Shown: piece after piece, positions 17,957 through 25,836 of the stretch
Layout of the letters: each line of letters begins with the position of its first letter
Numbering within the stretch: the stretch's first letter is position 1
Assembly: GCA_018889975.1 (NCBI GenBank)
Contig: CP076546.1
Coordinates: 4,154,501 to 4,218,500 of the forward strand
Length of the DNA stretch: 64,000 nt
Direction: 5' to 3'
DNA from: Bacillus sp. NP157
GTDB taxonomy: Bacteria; Pseudomonadota; Gammaproteobacteria; Xanthomonadales; Rhodanobacteraceae
Position numbers and translations under genes: made by a program
The notes under the pieces: generated by a model
What the model was told of the DNA's origin: nothing
The model's database searches: none
The model's input: the letters and a program-made list of their open reading frames with translations, nothing else

Positions 17957-19246
17957 TTAGTGCCAGCTGCGGAGCCAGTCGGCGAACAGGCGGTGGTCGG
18001 CGGCCAGGGGGTCGGCCGTCGCTTCGCGCGACAGCATCGCGGCCAGCGCTTCGGGTACCTCGACGTCGCGTCCGATCAGTGGCTCGACGATGGTGTCGAA
18101 CTTCGCCGGGTGCGCCGTCGCGGCCATCGTCCATGCGCGCATGTCGCCCGCCATGCGGCGTTGTTCGAACACGCGCATGGCCGTGGCGGTGTGCGGGCAG
18201 AACACTTCGCCATCGTTGGCGGCGTGCCGGCGGATGACATCGCGGATGCAGGCGTCGTCGACACCGTGTGCGCTGCCGTTGAGGCGTGCCTCGTCTTCCC
18301 CACCGAACAGATGGCTCAGCCGTTCGAAGTTGCTCGGCGCGCCGACATCCATCGCGTTGGCGATGGTGGCGATCGCATCACGTGCGCGGTAGGGCTGCCC
18401 GGCGAAGAACTCGGGCAGCGTGTCGTTGGCATTGCAGGCGAAGACGACGTCGCCGATCGGCAGGCCGATCGTCCGTGCCCACAGGCAGGCGACGGCGTTG
18501 CCGAGGTTACCGGTCGGCACGATCACGTTCATCGGGCCGTCGCTGGCGTGCAGCGCCGCGTGGCCGAAATACGCCATCTGCGGCAGCAGGCGGCCGAGGC
18601 TGATGCTGTTCGCCGACGACATCGGCACGTCGGCCTGCAGCGTGGCATCGCCCAGCGCGGCTTTGACCAGCCGCTGGCAGTCGTCGAAGCTGCCTTCCAC
18701 GCGTAGCGCGCGCACGTTGCCGCCGAAGCTGCCGAGCTGGTGGGCCTGGCGCGGCGACACGCGGTTGTCGGGGTAGAGGATGGCGACGCGCACACCCTCC
18801 AGGCCGTGGAATGCCGCGCCGACGGCCGCACCGGTGTCGCCGGAGGTCGCCACCAGGATGGTCAGCGGACGCTCGGCGTCGCGGCGCAGGCGGGTGATGC
18901 AGGCCGCGAGGAAACGCGCGCCGAAATCCTTGAACGCCGCCGTGGGTCCATGGAACAGTTCGAGCACGTGCGCACCGTCGATGCGCAGTTCACGGCGCGG
19001 CGCCGGATGCGCGAAGGCTTCCGCGCAGATCGCGTCGAGTTCGTCGGCGAGCGCGTCGCCATCGAAGAAGGGCGCAAGCATCGCCGCCGCCGTGCTGGCG
19101 AGGTAGCCACCCGGCGCGAGCTTGCCGACACGCGGCATCGATTCGGGAACGTAGAGGCCGCCATCGGGCGCAAGGCCGGCGGCGATGGCGGAGGAAAGAC
19201 TGGCCGGCGCGGCACCGCCGCGCGTACTCACATAGCGCATCGTCAC
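17957..19246 (-). CDS. thrC: Threonine synthase
   Basis: PLP enzyme converting O-phosphohomoserine to threonine. 429 residues, matching the gammaproteobacterial size. [17 protein letters not shown] carries the PLP lysine; [17 protein letters not shown] is the phosphate-binding loop; FVxxGNLGNA-type [15 protein letters not shown] is present. The ATG overlaps the thrB stop by 4 bases. Last gene of the thr operon. Confidence 0.97.
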   Translation of the reverse strand: MTMRYVSTRGGAAPASLSSAIAAGLAPDGGLYVPESMPRVGKLAPGGYLASTAAAMLAPFFDGDALADELDAICAEAFAHPAPRRELRIDGAHVLELFHGPTAAFKDFGARFLAACITRLRRDAERPLTILVATSGDTGAAVGAAFHGLEGVRVAILYPDNRVSPRQAHQLGSFGGNVRALRVEGSFDDCQRLVKAALGDATLQADVPMSSANSISLGRLLPQMAYFGHAALHASDGPMNVIVPTGNLGNAVACLWARTIGLPIGDVVFACNANDTLPEFFAGQPYRARDAIATIANAMDVGAPSNFERLSHLFGGEDEARLNGSAHGVDDACIRDVIRRHAANDGEVFCPHTATAMRVFEQRRMAGDMRAWTMAATAHPAKFDTIVEPLIGRDVEVPEALAAMLSREATADPLAADHRLFADWLRSWH

Positions 19247-20199
19247 ACCACCCGCGCCGCGGGGCCGTCGACCGGTGCCACGAGGGCGTCGCTGGCGTGG
19301 CCGGCGGTGCGGAACGCGGCCTGCATGTCATGCGCCGCGGCCACGGCGGCCGCGCGGTCTTCGAACCAGCCGAACACGCTGGGGCCGGCGCCGGAGATGC
19401 TGGCGCCGAGCGCGCCATGGTCGAGTGCCGCCTGCTTCACCTGCGCGAAACCGGGGATCAGCGGCGCCCGGCGCGGTTCGACGAGCACGTCGGCAAGGCC
19501 TTCGCGGACGAGCGATGCATCGCCGCGATAGCAGCCGGCGAGGACCAGGGCCAGGTTGGCACTCTGCGCGACGAATTCGCCCAGCGCGTAATGGCCGGCC
19601 AATGCCGCGCGTGCCTTGCGGGTTTCCAGCACGACGTGCGGATGGACCAGCGCGCAATGCCATTCCGCCGGCACGGGGATGCGCACGAGGCGGCGATCCG
19701 TGGCCAGCACCAGCCCACCGAGCAGCATCGGGCCGAGGTTATCGCCATGCCGGCTGCCGCTGGCCACCACTTCGCCGTCCATCGCGAACGGGTAGAGCGC
19801 TTCCCGCGGCAACGGCGCATCGAGCAGCGCGTTGGCGGCGACCACGGCGGCCACGCACGACGCGGCGGAGCCGCCCATGCCCGAGCCGAGCGCGATGCCC
19901 TTGTGCAGGGTGAGTTCGAAGCCGAAGGGCAGGTCGAGCGCGCGCTGCATCGACAGCAGTGCGGCGCCCGCGGTGTTCCCGGCCGCGTCGAGCGGCAGGT
20001 CGGTCACCACGCCGTGGATGGCCGCGATGCGGACGCCACGCCCGGGGATGCGGCGGACTTCGGCACGGTCGCCGGCACCTTCGACGCAATGGCCGAGGAT
20101 GTCGAACCCGATGCCGACGTTGCCGACGCTGGCATAGGCCTCGGCCACGGCGACGTCCGCGTGGGCGAGGGGCGAGGTGTCTTCTTTCAGCATGCGCAT
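19243..20199 (-). CDS. thrB: Homoserine kinase
   Basis: GHMP-family kinase that phosphorylates homoserine. 318 residues. [15 protein letters not shown] at the N-terminus and the ATP-binding loop [19 protein letters not shown] are diagnostic; [10 protein letters not shown] near the C-terminus is the third GHMP motif. The ATG at 20199 lies 10 bases inside the homoserine dehydrogenase gene with GGGAG 7 bases upstream; a second in-frame ATG two codons later is possible. Overlaps thrC by 4 bases. Confidence 0.96.
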   Translation of the reverse strand: MRMLKEDTSPLAHADVAVAEAYASVGNVGIGFDILGHCVEGAGDRAEVRRIPGRGVRIAAIHGVVTDLPLDAAGNTAGAALLSMQRALDLPFGFELTLHKGIALGSGMGGSAASCVAAVVAANALLDAPLPREALYPFAMDGEVVASGSRHGDNLGPMLLGGLVLATDRRLVRIPVPAEWHCALVHPHVVLETRKARAALAGHYALGEFVAQSANLALVLAGCYRGDASLVREGLADVLVEPRRAPLIPGFAQVKQAALDHGALGASISGAGPSVFGWFEDRAAAVAAAHDMQAAFRTAGHASDALVAPVDGPAARVV

Positions 20200-21335
20200 C
20201 GTTTTACTCCCATGGCGCCGGCCACGCGCAGCAGGTCCGTGAAGACCGCCGCCGCGGTGACCTCGGGTCCGGCACCCGGACCCTGCACGACCAGCGCATT
20301 ATCGCAGTAGCGGCGGGTGGCGAAACGCACGACGTTGTCGGTGAGCTGGCCATGGGCGAAGGCGTGGCTGCGGTCGAGGATGCGTACGCCCACCGCGGCG
20401 CCCTCCCGGTCCAGCCGGGCCACGTGGCGCAGCACGCCGCCCGCGGCCCGTGCGCTGGCGAGGAGCGCGGCCATCGGCGCGTCCATCGCCGGCAGGGCCT
20501 GCATGAAATCGTCGCGGTCCAGCGATGCCAGCTCCGCGGGTACCAGGCTCTCCACGGCCACGTCGTCCAGCGAAAGGGCCACGCCGGCCTCGCGGGCGAG
20601 GATCACCAGCTTGCGGGCGACATCCATGCCGGACAGGTCGTCGCGCGGATCGGGCTCGGTGTAGCCGAGGTCGTGCGCCTCGCGGACCAGCTGGGAGAAC
20701 GGCACCGAGCCGTCGAAGCGGTTGAACAGCCAGGCCAGCGTGCCGGAAAGCATGCCTTCCACGGCCTGCAGCTCGTCGCCGGTGTCGATCAGGTCGCGCA
20801 AGGTCTGCACCACCGGCAGGCCCGCGCCCACGGTGCCTTCGTAGTGCAGGCGGGCGCCGCTGGCGTCGGAGGCGCGGGCGATGGCGTGCCAGCGGTCGAG
20901 GCAGCCACTGGCCGCGCGTTTGTTCGGGGTCACGACGTGGATGCCGGCCGACAGCCAGTCGGCGTAGTGGTCGGCGACCTTGTCGCTGGCCGTACAGTCG
21001 GCCAGGACGGCGGCTTCGCCACGGTGCCCGGCGACATAGGCCGCGAACTCGTCCAGCGCCGCCGGCCGCCAGGTCTGGGCGCCGCCGAGGCGGCCGTTCA
21101 GGGCCTCGTCGTCGCAGTCGAGCCACATGTGCCGGCTGTCGCTGACGGCGCGCAGGCGCAGTTCCAGCCGGCAATCCTGCAGGAGGCGCGGCGCCGCGTG
21201 GCGCAGTTGCTGGAGGAAGGCGCTGCCGACCTTGCCCGGCCCGATCACGCCGACATTGACGACGAGCGGGGCCGTGGCCGCACGCAGGGGCGCGGCACGC
21301 AGGAAGGAGCGGGGTAAAGCGACGGCGATGGACAC
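20187..21335 (-). CDS. Homoserine dehydrogenase, monofunctional but of the bifunctional ThrA type
   Basis: 382 residues from a GTG at 21335, reducing aspartate semialdehyde to homoserine. [18 protein letters not shown] is the nucleotide loop; [26 protein letters not shown] and [20 protein letters not shown] follow the HSD half of E. coli ThrA/MetL almost motif for motif, including the C-terminal [19 protein letters not shown]. No aspartokinase domain precedes it: upstream is only the leader region. There is also no C-terminal ACT domain. The kinase must be encoded elsewhere. The SD GGAGG is inside a small hairpin (21342-21356). Confidence 0.93.
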   Translation of the reverse strand: MSIAVALPRSFLRAAPLRAATAPLVVNVGVIGPGKVGSAFLQQLRHAAPRLLQDCRLELRLRAVSDSRHMWLDCDDEALNGRLGGAQTWRPAALDEFAAYVAGHRGEAAVLADCTASDKVADHYADWLSAGIHVVTPNKRAASGCLDRWHAIARASDASGARLHYEGTVGAGLPVVQTLRDLIDTGDELQAVEGMLSGTLAWLFNRFDGSVPFSQLVREAHDLGYTEPDPRDDLSGMDVARKLVILAREAGVALSLDDVAVESLVPAELASLDRDDFMQALPAMDAPMAALLASARAAGGVLRHVARLDREGAAVGVRILDRSHAFAHGQLTDNVVRFATRRYCDNALVVQGPGAGPEVTAAAVFTDLLRVAGAMGVKRCAC

Positions 21336-21341
21336 GGTAAA

Positions 21342-21356
21342 GCCTCCGGTAGAGGC
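21342..21356 (-). promoter_or_regulatory. Hairpin sequestering the homoserine dehydrogenase ribosome-binding site
   Basis: Minus-strand GCCTC-TACCG-GAGGC: the 3' arm contains the GGAGG Shine-Dalgarno 7 bases before the GTG. It is followed by only three T, so it is a poor terminator but a plausible translational switch. Further upstream are a strong hairpin (21401-21431, CCGGCCCCG with CGGGACCGG) and a long-range stem (TTCCATGTC 21436-21444 with GACGTGGAA 21363-21371, one G-U pair). Confidence 0.5.
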
Positions 21357-21445
21357 CCGTCATTCCACGTCAGGGGGGATTTCGGCTGTGGATCCCGGCG
21401 CCGGTCCCGTCCTGCGGGAGGTCGGGGCCGGCAGCGACATGGAAC

Positions 21446-21580
21446 CTAAGCGCGCGCGGACTCCGATCCTCCGACCGTAGTGGTCGTGGTGGTAGTCGTC
21501 GTCGCGGTAATCATGGACGCCAGTGCGCCGGCCACGAAGGTGGCCGGGGTGGAACGCAGCACGGGCGCGTTGGGATGCAT
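21446..21580 (-). CDS. thr operon leader peptide
   Basis: 44-residue ORF beginning MHPNAPVLRSTPATFVAGA and containing MITATTTTTTTTTVGG: nine consecutive Thr codons (27-35) plus Thr 11, 14 and 25 and one Ile. It stands between the promoter and the homoserine dehydrogenase gene, the position and composition of enterobacterial thrL. An internal ATG (codon 23, 21514) could give a 22-residue version, but it has no ribosome-binding site. The first ATG begins 6 bases after the -10 box, so the message is probably leaderless. The termination structure is less clear than in the leu leader. Confidence 0.87.
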   Translation of the reverse strand: MHPNAPVLRSTPATFVAGALASMITATTTTTTTTTVGGSESARA

Positions 21581-21586
21581 GGCCCG

Positions 21587-21616
21587 ACGTTAGGCCGCCG
21601 TTATGCGGCGTGTCAA
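21587..21616 (-). promoter_or_regulatory. Promoter of the thr operon
   Basis: TTGACA (plus 21611-21616), 18-base spacer, TAACGT (21587-21592). Six bases later is the leader ATG (21580). The element is nearly superposable on the leu-ilv promoter. Confidence 0.7.
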
Positions 21617-21642
21617 GCGCCGCGACGGCATATGCCCGTGCC

Positions 21643-23640
21643 TTACCGTTTGGACAGGTCGATCGCGTAGACGGCCGTGCCGTCGCCGTTGTCCTTGAGC
21701 TGGGTGATGTGCAGGCCGAGGGCTTTGGCGATGTCTTCCTTGCCGGAGGCGGCGGTGAACGTCACCGGGCCCTTCGTCTTCACCGGCACGAACGACCACG
21801 AGCGCTTGTCGACGTCCTTCGCCGTGACCGTCTTCTTCGCCTGGATCCACTTGATGACGACTTCGCGGTTGCCGTCCGGTGCGTTGAGCACCACCGAATC
21901 ACCGTTCATGCCCGGGAACTCGCCGCCGCCGTTGGCGCGGTAGCTGTTGGTCACGACGATGAAGGGCTGGCCATCCTTCACCGGCTTGCCCTTGTAGCGC
22001 AGGTTGCCGATGCGCTGGCCTTCCGGCTTGCTGATGTCGATCGTGTAGGTGAGGCCACCCTGCATCTGGTCGAAGTTGTACGGCACGAGCTTGCCGGTGA
22101 GTGCCTGCTCGCCGTCCTTCGACGGGTCGATCTGGTTGAAGCGCGTCGCGGACTTCTCCAGCCATGCCTTCACGCCGGCGCCGTCGATCTTCACCGCCGC
22201 CAGCGTGTTCGGATAGAAGTACAGGTCGGCCGCGTTGCGGATCGTCATCGGCCCTTTGGCGACGTCGGTGTAGTCATCCGGGCCGCCGAAGCCGGTGCGG
22301 AAGGCGGACGCCGCGGAGATCACTGGCACGTCCTTCAGGTCCGGCCGCGAACGGGCGAGTTCGTCGCGGGCGTAGTCGATCTGCGCCGCATTGACGATGG
22401 CCAGCGCGCTCATGTTGCCTTCGTCGGCGAAGTAGCTGCTCAGCTGGTGGTCGGTCGCGCCGATCGGCGTGTTGACGTAGGCGATCGCGGCATCGTGCGC
22501 TTCCTTCACGATCGGCGCGATGGTCGGGTCCGCCGCCACGCATTCGTTTTTCTTCGGGCAGATCGGACGCACTTCGCTGTGGCTCTTGTCCTTCTGCACC
22601 ACCCAGCGGTCACCCTCGCGCGTGAGCGAAAGGTTGATGACGCCGAGGTCCTTGCCGAAGAAGCCGCCCATCACCGCGGGCACGCCACGGACGATGCCGC
22701 GCTTCGCGTCCACGTCCTTCATGCCGGCGTAGCGCGGCCCGGGGAATTCGGTGTGCGAATGGCCGAGCAGCAGCGCGTCGATGCCCGGCACGCCGGCGAG
22801 GTACCAGCCACCGTTCTCCATCTGCGGCGTGTACGGCGCCGTGTTCAGGCCACCGTGCAGGATCGCGACGACGAGGTCGGGGTGCTGTGCCTGGATCTCG
22901 GGCATGTATTTCTGCGCGGCTTCGACCACGCCGGTCACGGTGACCTTGCCCTGCAGGTTGCGCTTGTCCCAGTCCAGGATCGGCGGCGGGGTGAAGCCGA
23001 CGATCGCGATGCGCAGGGTGGTCGGCACGTCCTTGCCGTTCGCATCCTTCGCGTTGACCGTCTTGGTGACGATGGTCCACGGCTTGAAGATCGGCTGGTT
23101 GTCACGCGCGCTGTAGACGTTCGACAGCACCAGCGGGAACTTCGGGCCAGCGCACTGCTTCGGGGTGACGCCATCGACGTTCATCGCGGTGTTGGTCACC
23201 TGGGCGAGGAACGGCAGGCCGTAGTTGAACTCGTGGTTGCCGGCCGTGCCGCCGTCGTAACCGACGCTGTCCATCGCGGCGTAGATGCCCAGCTCGGTGT
23301 CGCAGCCGATCGGCTTCACCAGCGCCTGGTAGTCGGCGAGCACGCTGCCCTGGATGGTGTCGCCGCTGTCGAACAGCACGGTGTTCGGGAATTCCTTGCG
23401 TGCCTGGCGGATCAGCGTGGCGACCCGCTCGTAACCGAGCGACGGGTCGTCCTTCTGCTTGTAGTAGTCGTACGAGAGGATGTTCGAGTGGACGTCGGTG
23501 GTCTCGAGGATCGCGAGGTCGAGCGTCATGCCGTTGCTGGCGCGGGCGGCGGCCTTGCCGGCGTGGTCGGCGGGCGTGCTGGCGCACGCAGCAAGCAGGG
23601 CGGCCGAAAGCGAGGCCAGCGCGAGGGGCTTGAACATCAT
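21643..23640 (-). CDS. cpdB: 2',3'-cyclic-nucleotide 2'-phosphodiesterase/3'-nucleotidase, lipoprotein
   Basis: 665 residues; a lipobox ALLAAC follows the hydrophobic signal, so it is probably a lipoprotein rather than the soluble periplasmic form. The metallophosphatase motifs are ETTDVHSN (about 48-55), DSGDTIQGS, GTAGNHEFNYGL and LLGHSHTEFPG; the C-terminal nucleotidase domain has FRTGFGGPDDYTDV and NSYRANGGGEFPG. It would release phosphate and nucleosides from cyclic and 3' nucleotides. It forms the minus-strand half of a phosphate-ester utilisation cluster with the phosphodiesterase at 23748 and the divergent TonB receptor and GlpQ. Confidence 0.92.
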   Translation of the reverse strand: MMFKPLALASLSAALLAACASTPADHAGKAAARASNGMTLDLAILETTDVHSNILSYDYYKQKDDPSLGYERVATLIRQARKEFPNTVLFDSGDTIQGSVLADYQALVKPIGCDTELGIYAAMDSVGYDGGTAGNHEFNYGLPFLAQVTNTAMNVDGVTPKQCAGPKFPLVLSNVYSARDNQPIFKPWTIVTKTVNAKDANGKDVPTTLRIAIVGFTPPPILDWDKRNLQGKVTVTGVVEAAQKYMPEIQAQHPDLVVAILHGGLNTAPYTPQMENGGWYLAGVPGIDALLLGHSHTEFPGPRYAGMKDVDAKRGIVRGVPAVMGGFFGKDLGVINLSLTREGDRWVVQKDKSHSEVRPICPKKNECVAADPTIAPIVKEAHDAAIAYVNTPIGATDHQLSSYFADEGNMSALAIVNAAQIDYARDELARSRPDLKDVPVISAASAFRTGFGGPDDYTDVAKGPMTIRNAADLYFYPNTLAAVKIDGAGVKAWLEKSATRFNQIDPSKDGEQALTGKLVPYNFDQMQGGLTYTIDISKPEGQRIGNLRYKGKPVKDGQPFIVVTNSYRANGGGEFPGMNGDSVVLNAPDGNREVVIKWIQAKKTVTAKDVDKRSWSFVPVKTKGPVTFTAASGKEDIAKALGLHITQLKDNGDGTAVYAIDLSKR

Positions 23641-23747
23641 CAGGTCCGTTTATCGTTCGATCAGGAGGCGCAAGCTAGCAGAAAACCCATGACCGCCGCT
23701 GCCCCGCCAGCCCCGCCCCAACACGGGCGATGGCGGCATTCAGGGGA

Positions 23748-25673
23748 TCAGGGGCTGCGCTCGGCCCTGGCCTGGTCGAAGTACGTATACGTCTTGCCGT
23801 TATCGGTCAGCTGTTTGGTCTTCAGCACGAACCGATACGTGCTTCGCCCCATCGGCGTGCCGTCCACCCGGCGCACGTCCAGCCCCGTGGCGGCATCGGT
23901 CGCGATGTCGACGGGCCTTGCCGACAGCCCCTTGTCGTCCCGCCCTTCGAGCCCTTCGCGCAGCACCCGGCCGTCTGCTTTGGCGAGGTCCAGGCCGAGC
24001 ACCGCCGCCAGCGTCGGCGCAAGGTCGACGTTGCCGCTCGGCAGTTCGCTGCGCAGGTTTTTGCGGAAATCGGGGCCGCTCATCAGCAGCGTGTTGTGCA
24101 CGTCCACCGGGCTGAAACTGCCGTGCATCCCGCGCTCGTTGCTCATGCTGGTGTACACCGTGCCGCGGAATCCCTGGACCATGGCATCCGGATCGAAGTC
24201 GTAGCTGGCGACGATGTCCGGGGCGCGCTGGTTCGCAAGATGCACGGCGGCCAGCGGTAGCGTGCCGGGGATCTTGCCGTAGCGCGCATCGACGAAGATC
24301 GCACCGACCATCTCGCGCGACTGCAGGAAACGCACGGCCTTCCCGACCAGCGCGCGATCGTGCGAGGGCAGGTAGAGGTACTCGCTGCCGCCGTTCGGCG
24401 CGATCACGAAGGCATTCTTCGGCAGCTCGGCCGGCACCTTGTACGAAGGCGTCGTATACGGACCGGGCTTGCCGCAGACGCGCCCATCGTCGTCGTAGCG
24501 CGTCGGGTGCAGCAGCGTCCCGTCACCGCGGACACCGGCCATCACCGGCGCGTAGATGCAGCCGAAGCCGTCGAAGGCGGTGAAGCCCGCCGCGCTCATC
24601 TCGTCGGCGAGGCGGATGGCGCCGGATACCGAGAAGCCCCATTCGCCGTCCGGCTTGCCGACCCGTCCATCGGCGATCTGGCGCAGCGGGAACAGGTCGC
24701 GGGGACCGGCGACGTTGCTGTGCGCATGGTCCGACACGATGACCAGGTCGGTATCGCCGTCCATGCCGAGCGCCTTCAGCTTCGCCTGCAGCTCGCCGAG
24801 CAACGCATCCTGCGCGCGCAGGGCGAGATGGAAATTGGGCGAGCCCACGCCGTACTGGTGTTCGGTCGAATCCGGGTTGCGCAGCCAGACGAAGCTGAGG
24901 TCGGGCTTCTCCACGGGCAAGATGTACTCGAGGAAGGCCTTCATCAGGTAGGCATTGGAAGCACTGGGCGGGGCGCCGGCACCATCGGAAGCATCCGACG
25001 TGCTGCCATCCTTCAGCGTCACCAGCGGCAACTGCGCGGTCGGGGTGCCGTTGTCCGGCTCCAGGTGGAAGTGGTCGGGGTCGTAGGCATGCACCGTGTT
25101 CGCGGGCAGCGCGAATCCGGCCTTCGCCAGCTTCTGGGCGAACGCCAGCGGCAGCGCCACGTTCTCGTCGAGGATGGTGCCGCCCTCGTGGATGTCCTGC
25201 AGGAACGCCGGGCCGGACTTGCCCACCACGGCCGTCTTCAGGCCCTTCTTCCGCGCACGTTCCAGCAGCGTCGGTGCCTGCAGCAGGTCATGGTGCCAGT
25301 GGTCGTCGAGGGCACGCAGCACGGCGTAGTCTTCGGTGTAGATCGGTGCCGCGAAGTCGCTGGGCACGCCCTTGGCGTCGAAGCCACTGGCCCCCGGCGC
25401 CCAGAAGCGGTTGCCGAAGAAGCCGATCGTGCCCGGGAACGAACCGGTGGCGAAGCTCGATGCGTTGACCATCGTGAAGGTCGGATACGTCGCGTGGTTA
25501 TCCGCGAAGAACGTGCCCTGCCGGGCCAGGGCGGCCAGGTTCGGGGTGTCGTCTTCGCTGATCGCGTCGGGCCGCATGCCATCCCAGACAAAGACGATGA
25601 CCCGATGGGCGGCGTGGGCTTGCAGCGCGGTGGCAAGCAGGATCAGGGCGGTCAGGCGGCGACGCAGCGACAT
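23748..25673 (-). CDS. Exported alkaline-phosphatase-superfamily phosphodiesterase (PF01663-like)
   Basis: 641 residues from the ATG at 25673 (AAGGA 8 bases upstream); the frame stays open for another 150 codons but those overlap the receptor gene and lack a signal. Signal peptide MSLRRRLTALILLATALQAHA. Catalytic features of type I phosphodiesterase/nucleotide pyrophosphatases: VWDGMRPDAI (metal Asp), YPTFTMVNASSFATG (Thr nucleophile), DSTEHQYG, VIVSDHAHSN and MHGSFSPVDVHNTLLMSGP. Probably periplasmic or secreted, hydrolysing phosphodiesters. 107 bases upstream of cpdB, likely co-transcribed. Confidence 0.9.
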   Translation of the reverse strand: MSLRRRLTALILLATALQAHAAHRVIVFVWDGMRPDAISEDDTPNLAALARQGTFFADNHATYPTFTMVNASSFATGSFPGTIGFFGNRFWAPGASGFDAKGVPSDFAAPIYTEDYAVLRALDDHWHHDLLQAPTLLERARKKGLKTAVVGKSGPAFLQDIHEGGTILDENVALPLAFAQKLAKAGFALPANTVHAYDPDHFHLEPDNGTPTAQLPLVTLKDGSTSDASDGAGAPPSASNAYLMKAFLEYILPVEKPDLSFVWLRNPDSTEHQYGVGSPNFHLALRAQDALLGELQAKLKALGMDGDTDLVIVSDHAHSNVAGPRDLFPLRQIADGRVGKPDGEWGFSVSGAIRLADEMSAAGFTAFDGFGCIYAPVMAGVRGDGTLLHPTRYDDDGRVCGKPGPYTTPSYKVPAELPKNAFVIAPNGGSEYLYLPSHDRALVGKAVRFLQSREMVGAIFVDARYGKIPGTLPLAAVHLANQRAPDIVASYDFDPDAMVQGFRGTVYTSMSNERGMHGSFSPVDVHNTLLMSGPDFRKNLRSELPSGNVDLAPTLAAVLGLDLAKADGRVLREGLEGRDDKGLSARPVDIATDAATGLDVRRVDGTPMGRSTYRFVLKTKQLTDNGKTYTYFDQARAERSP

Positions 25674-25712
25674 GGGCAGGTCCTTACGGGGTGCGCCATT
25701 GTTGGGCCCAAG

Positions 25713-25732
25713 TGTTGCAGTTTTTCGCAACA
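25713..25732. promoter_or_regulatory. Inverted repeat in the divergent phosphodiesterase/receptor control region
   Basis: TGTTGC-AGTTTTTC-GCAACA, a perfect 6-base-arm palindrome in the 163-base gap between the divergent phosphodiesterase (start 25673) and TonB receptor (start 25837). Candidate operator; it does not resemble the PhoB direct repeat. Confidence 0.4.
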
Positions 25733-25836
25733 TGAGACGGCGGTCACTCTTCGAAGGATCCGGCTGTCGTCGTAAGAAAACGTAAACATCGCACCTGCAC
25801 GCTCGTCGGCTTCCCTGATGTCGAGCTCCCCCATCG

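Noticed and set aside
21523-24204. 893-codon plus-strand ORF
   Set aside because: Antisense to cpdB and the phosphodiesterase, His/Val/Arg-rich composition with no family motifs; a GC-bias shadow. The same applies to 25744-28137, 58922-62362 and 53939-56134 on the minus strand.
25740-25800. PhoB box before the TonB receptor
   Set aside because: CTGTCGTCGTAAG is only partly like one half-site and no second half-site follows at the expected spacing.
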